The notes beneath the pieces were generated by a model. That model was not told the origin of the DNA. It did not search any database and was given only the letters and a program-made list of their open reading frames with translations. Positions 15,234-16,354 of a stretch of DNA of 16,354 nt are shown piece by piece (within the stretch, counting starts at the first letter, position 1; every line of letters starts with the position of its first letter). The DNA is from JBFJVZ01 sp041623895. Its GTDB lineage: Bacteria > Planctomycetota > Planctomycetia > Pirellulales > Pirellulaceae. The translations under genes and the position numbers were made by a program. The stretch is taken from positions 1 to 16,354 of the forward strand of contig JBFJVZ010000137.1 of NCBI GenBank assembly GCA_041623895.1, given 5' to 3'.

Positions 15234-16229
15234 ATGCCCACGGTCTTGATCACGCCTGAGGCGTTGGTGAACGCTGATGGTCCACATATTGATCTGCTGA
15301 AAGACGCTGGTTTTGAAATTGCATTCCCTCAGAATGCCCAGTTCGCTCGCGGTTTGTCCAGCCAGCAGGAGAGCATCCAGGAGCTGAGTGTGGCTGATGC
15401 CTTGGTCGCGGGCTCGGAACATTTGACGGCAAACATTATTGACGCTTTGCCCAAGCTGCGCGTGATTGCCCGCAACGGCGTCGGCTATGACCGCGTCGAT
15501 GTTGCGGCGGCAACCGCAAGAAACATCGTCGTCACGATCACGCCTACGGCGGTTCATGAGGCGGCGGCCGAACATGCGTTGGCATTACTGTTTGCCGTCA
15601 GCAAGAACATTGTCGGTGGTGACCGGGCGACGCGCGCCGGCCAGTGGCCGCGTGAAGGGATCGAGCCGATCCGCGGAAAAACGATCGGCATCTTGGGGCT
15701 CGGCCGCATCGGCCGCAGCACGGCGACACGGTCGGCCGCACTGGGCATGAATGTGATCGCTCACGATGTCTTTCCGGATCAAGCCTTTGCGAAGCAGCAC
15801 AACATCGAACTTGTCGATTTTGACACGCTGATCAAGCGCTCTGATGTGTTCAGCATTCATTGTCCGGTCACCGCCGAGACGCGGGGGATCATCAACCGTG
15901 ACGTATTGCAAAAAATGAAACCCAGCGCGATTCTGATCAATACCGCTCGGGGCGCGATCGTCAACGAAGCAGACTTGATCACCGCGCTTCAATCCGGCTG
16001 GATCCAAGCCGCGGGATTGGATGTCTATCAGCAAGAACCTCCCGCCAAAGACAATCCCCTGTTTCAACTGGACAACGTCGTCCTGACACCGCATTCCGCG
16101 GGAGCCGATTCACTTGCCATGCGCAACATGGCGATCGAATCGGCCAGCTGTGTGATCCGTCTGCATCAAGGCCAGTGGCCGGGGGATGCGGTGATCAACA
16201 AGGAATTGCAAGGGCAATGGAGTTGGTGA
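15234..16229 (+). CDS. D-2-hydroxyacid dehydrogenase, phosphoglycerate dehydrogenase family
   Basis: A 331-residue NAD-dependent oxidoreductase of the D-isomer-specific 2-hydroxyacid dehydrogenase family. The substrate-domain motif ARNGVGYDRVD is at 79-89. The Rossmann fold has GILGLGRIG at 152-160, with Asp178 expected to bind the NAD ribose. Catalytic residues are Arg239 in INTARG, Glu268 in GLDVYQQEPP and His287 in TPHSAG. It lacks the ACT and intervening domains of long SerA proteins, so it could be a short 3-phosphoglycerate dehydrogenase (serine pathway) or a glyoxylate/hydroxypyruvate-type reductase. I leave the symbol blank. The ATG at 15234 has a good AAGGAAA about 6 bases upstream; an in-frame TTG at 15198 adds 12 unlikely residues. 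Confidence 0.92.
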   Translation: MPTVLITPEALVNADGPHIDLLKDAGFEIAFPQNAQFARGLSSQQESIQELSVADALVAGSEHLTANIIDALPKLRVIARNGVGYDRVDVAAATARNIVVTITPTAVHEAAAEHALALLFAVSKNIVGGDRATRAGQWPREGIEPIRGKTIGILGLGRIGRSTATRSAALGMNVIAHDVFPDQAFAKQHNIELVDFDTLIKRSDVFSIHCPVTAETRGIINRDVLQKMKPSAILINTARGAIVNEADLITALQSGWIQAAGLDVYQQEPPAKDNPLFQLDNVVLTPHSAGADSLAMRNMAIESASCVIRLHQGQWPGDAVINKELQGQWSW

Positions 16230-16242
16230 GGTTCGCCGGCAC

Positions 16243-16271
16243 GTAGGCCAGGACCTGCAGAGCGTCCGGCT
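16243..16271. repeat. Diverged, possibly chimeric copy of the dispersed repeat
   Basis: CGTAGGCCAGGAC (16243-16255) matches the start of the palindromic arm at 11679-11691 exactly. The next bases change to CTGCAGAGCGTCCGGC rather than completing GTCCTGGC, so the stem is lost. It lies 14 bp after the dehydrogenase stop, again at a gene end. It may be a fusion of two repeat types or a degraded copy. Nothing coding is visible from here to the window edge. Confidence 0.55.
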
Positions 16272-16354
16272 TAGTAGCTGCTGCTCAATAATCATGAAAT
16301 AAGATAGCGGTGGAAGCGTAAATCTGGACCGCCCCCAAAGAACAGGTTCGCATC

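Noticed and set aside
15585..16094. A 169-codon minus-strand frame opposite the dehydrogenase gene
   Set aside because: Antisense shadow of a well-conserved enzyme; no independent start signal or family.

Overview
The window looks like ordinary chromosome from a planctomycete, probably of the Rhodopirellula/Pirellula type. This is inferred, not proven. The evidence is moderate GC, housekeeping genes often lacking a clear Shine-Dalgarno, an LVIVD beta-propeller secretory protein, a small Cys-motif protein I associate with planctomycetes, an McsA/McsB pair outside Firmicutes, and gene gaps carrying several palindromic interspersed repeats. No tRNA, rRNA, CRISPR array, intact insertion sequence or phage gene is visible. 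Layout: 45-1682 (-) is an ABC-2 type permease made of two similar halves. 1753-2808 (-) is an EpmB-type lysine 2,3-aminomutase, divergent from efp (2897-3466, +), so the enzyme supplying beta-lysine sits beside the translation factor it would help modify. 3642-4991 (+) is an MgtE magnesium channel. From 9851 down to 5004 six genes all run leftward: mcsA, mcsB, hsp20, an ECF sigma factor, a conserved CxxxC protein and a probable lipoprotein. This block reads as a protein-quality-control and envelope-stress neighbourhood, although gaps and a likely terminator show it is several transcription units. Divergent from mcsA is trpE (10147-11661, +), without a trpG beside it. Next come a repeat-rich gap, a secreted LVIVD-repeat protein (12033-13181, +), a 131-bp imperfect inverted-repeat element, a 75-residue hypothetical protein (13451-13678, -), a weak possible ORF, an exostosin-like glycosyltransferase (14043-15149, +) and a D-2-hydroxyacid dehydrogenase of the phosphoglycerate dehydrogenase family (15234-16229, +). 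The most distinctive non-coding content is a dispersed palindromic repeat around GGCCAGGAC/GTCCTGGCC. It touches the left edge of the window, forms a perfect 22-bp hairpin after trpE, and leaves a hybrid copy near the right edge. A second, MITE-like inverted repeat overlaps the stop codon of the 75-residue gene. I see no clear evidence of an entirely new system. The best candidates for follow-up are the mcsAB-hsp20-sigma block, the sigma/CxxxC/lipoprotein trio, and the repeat families.
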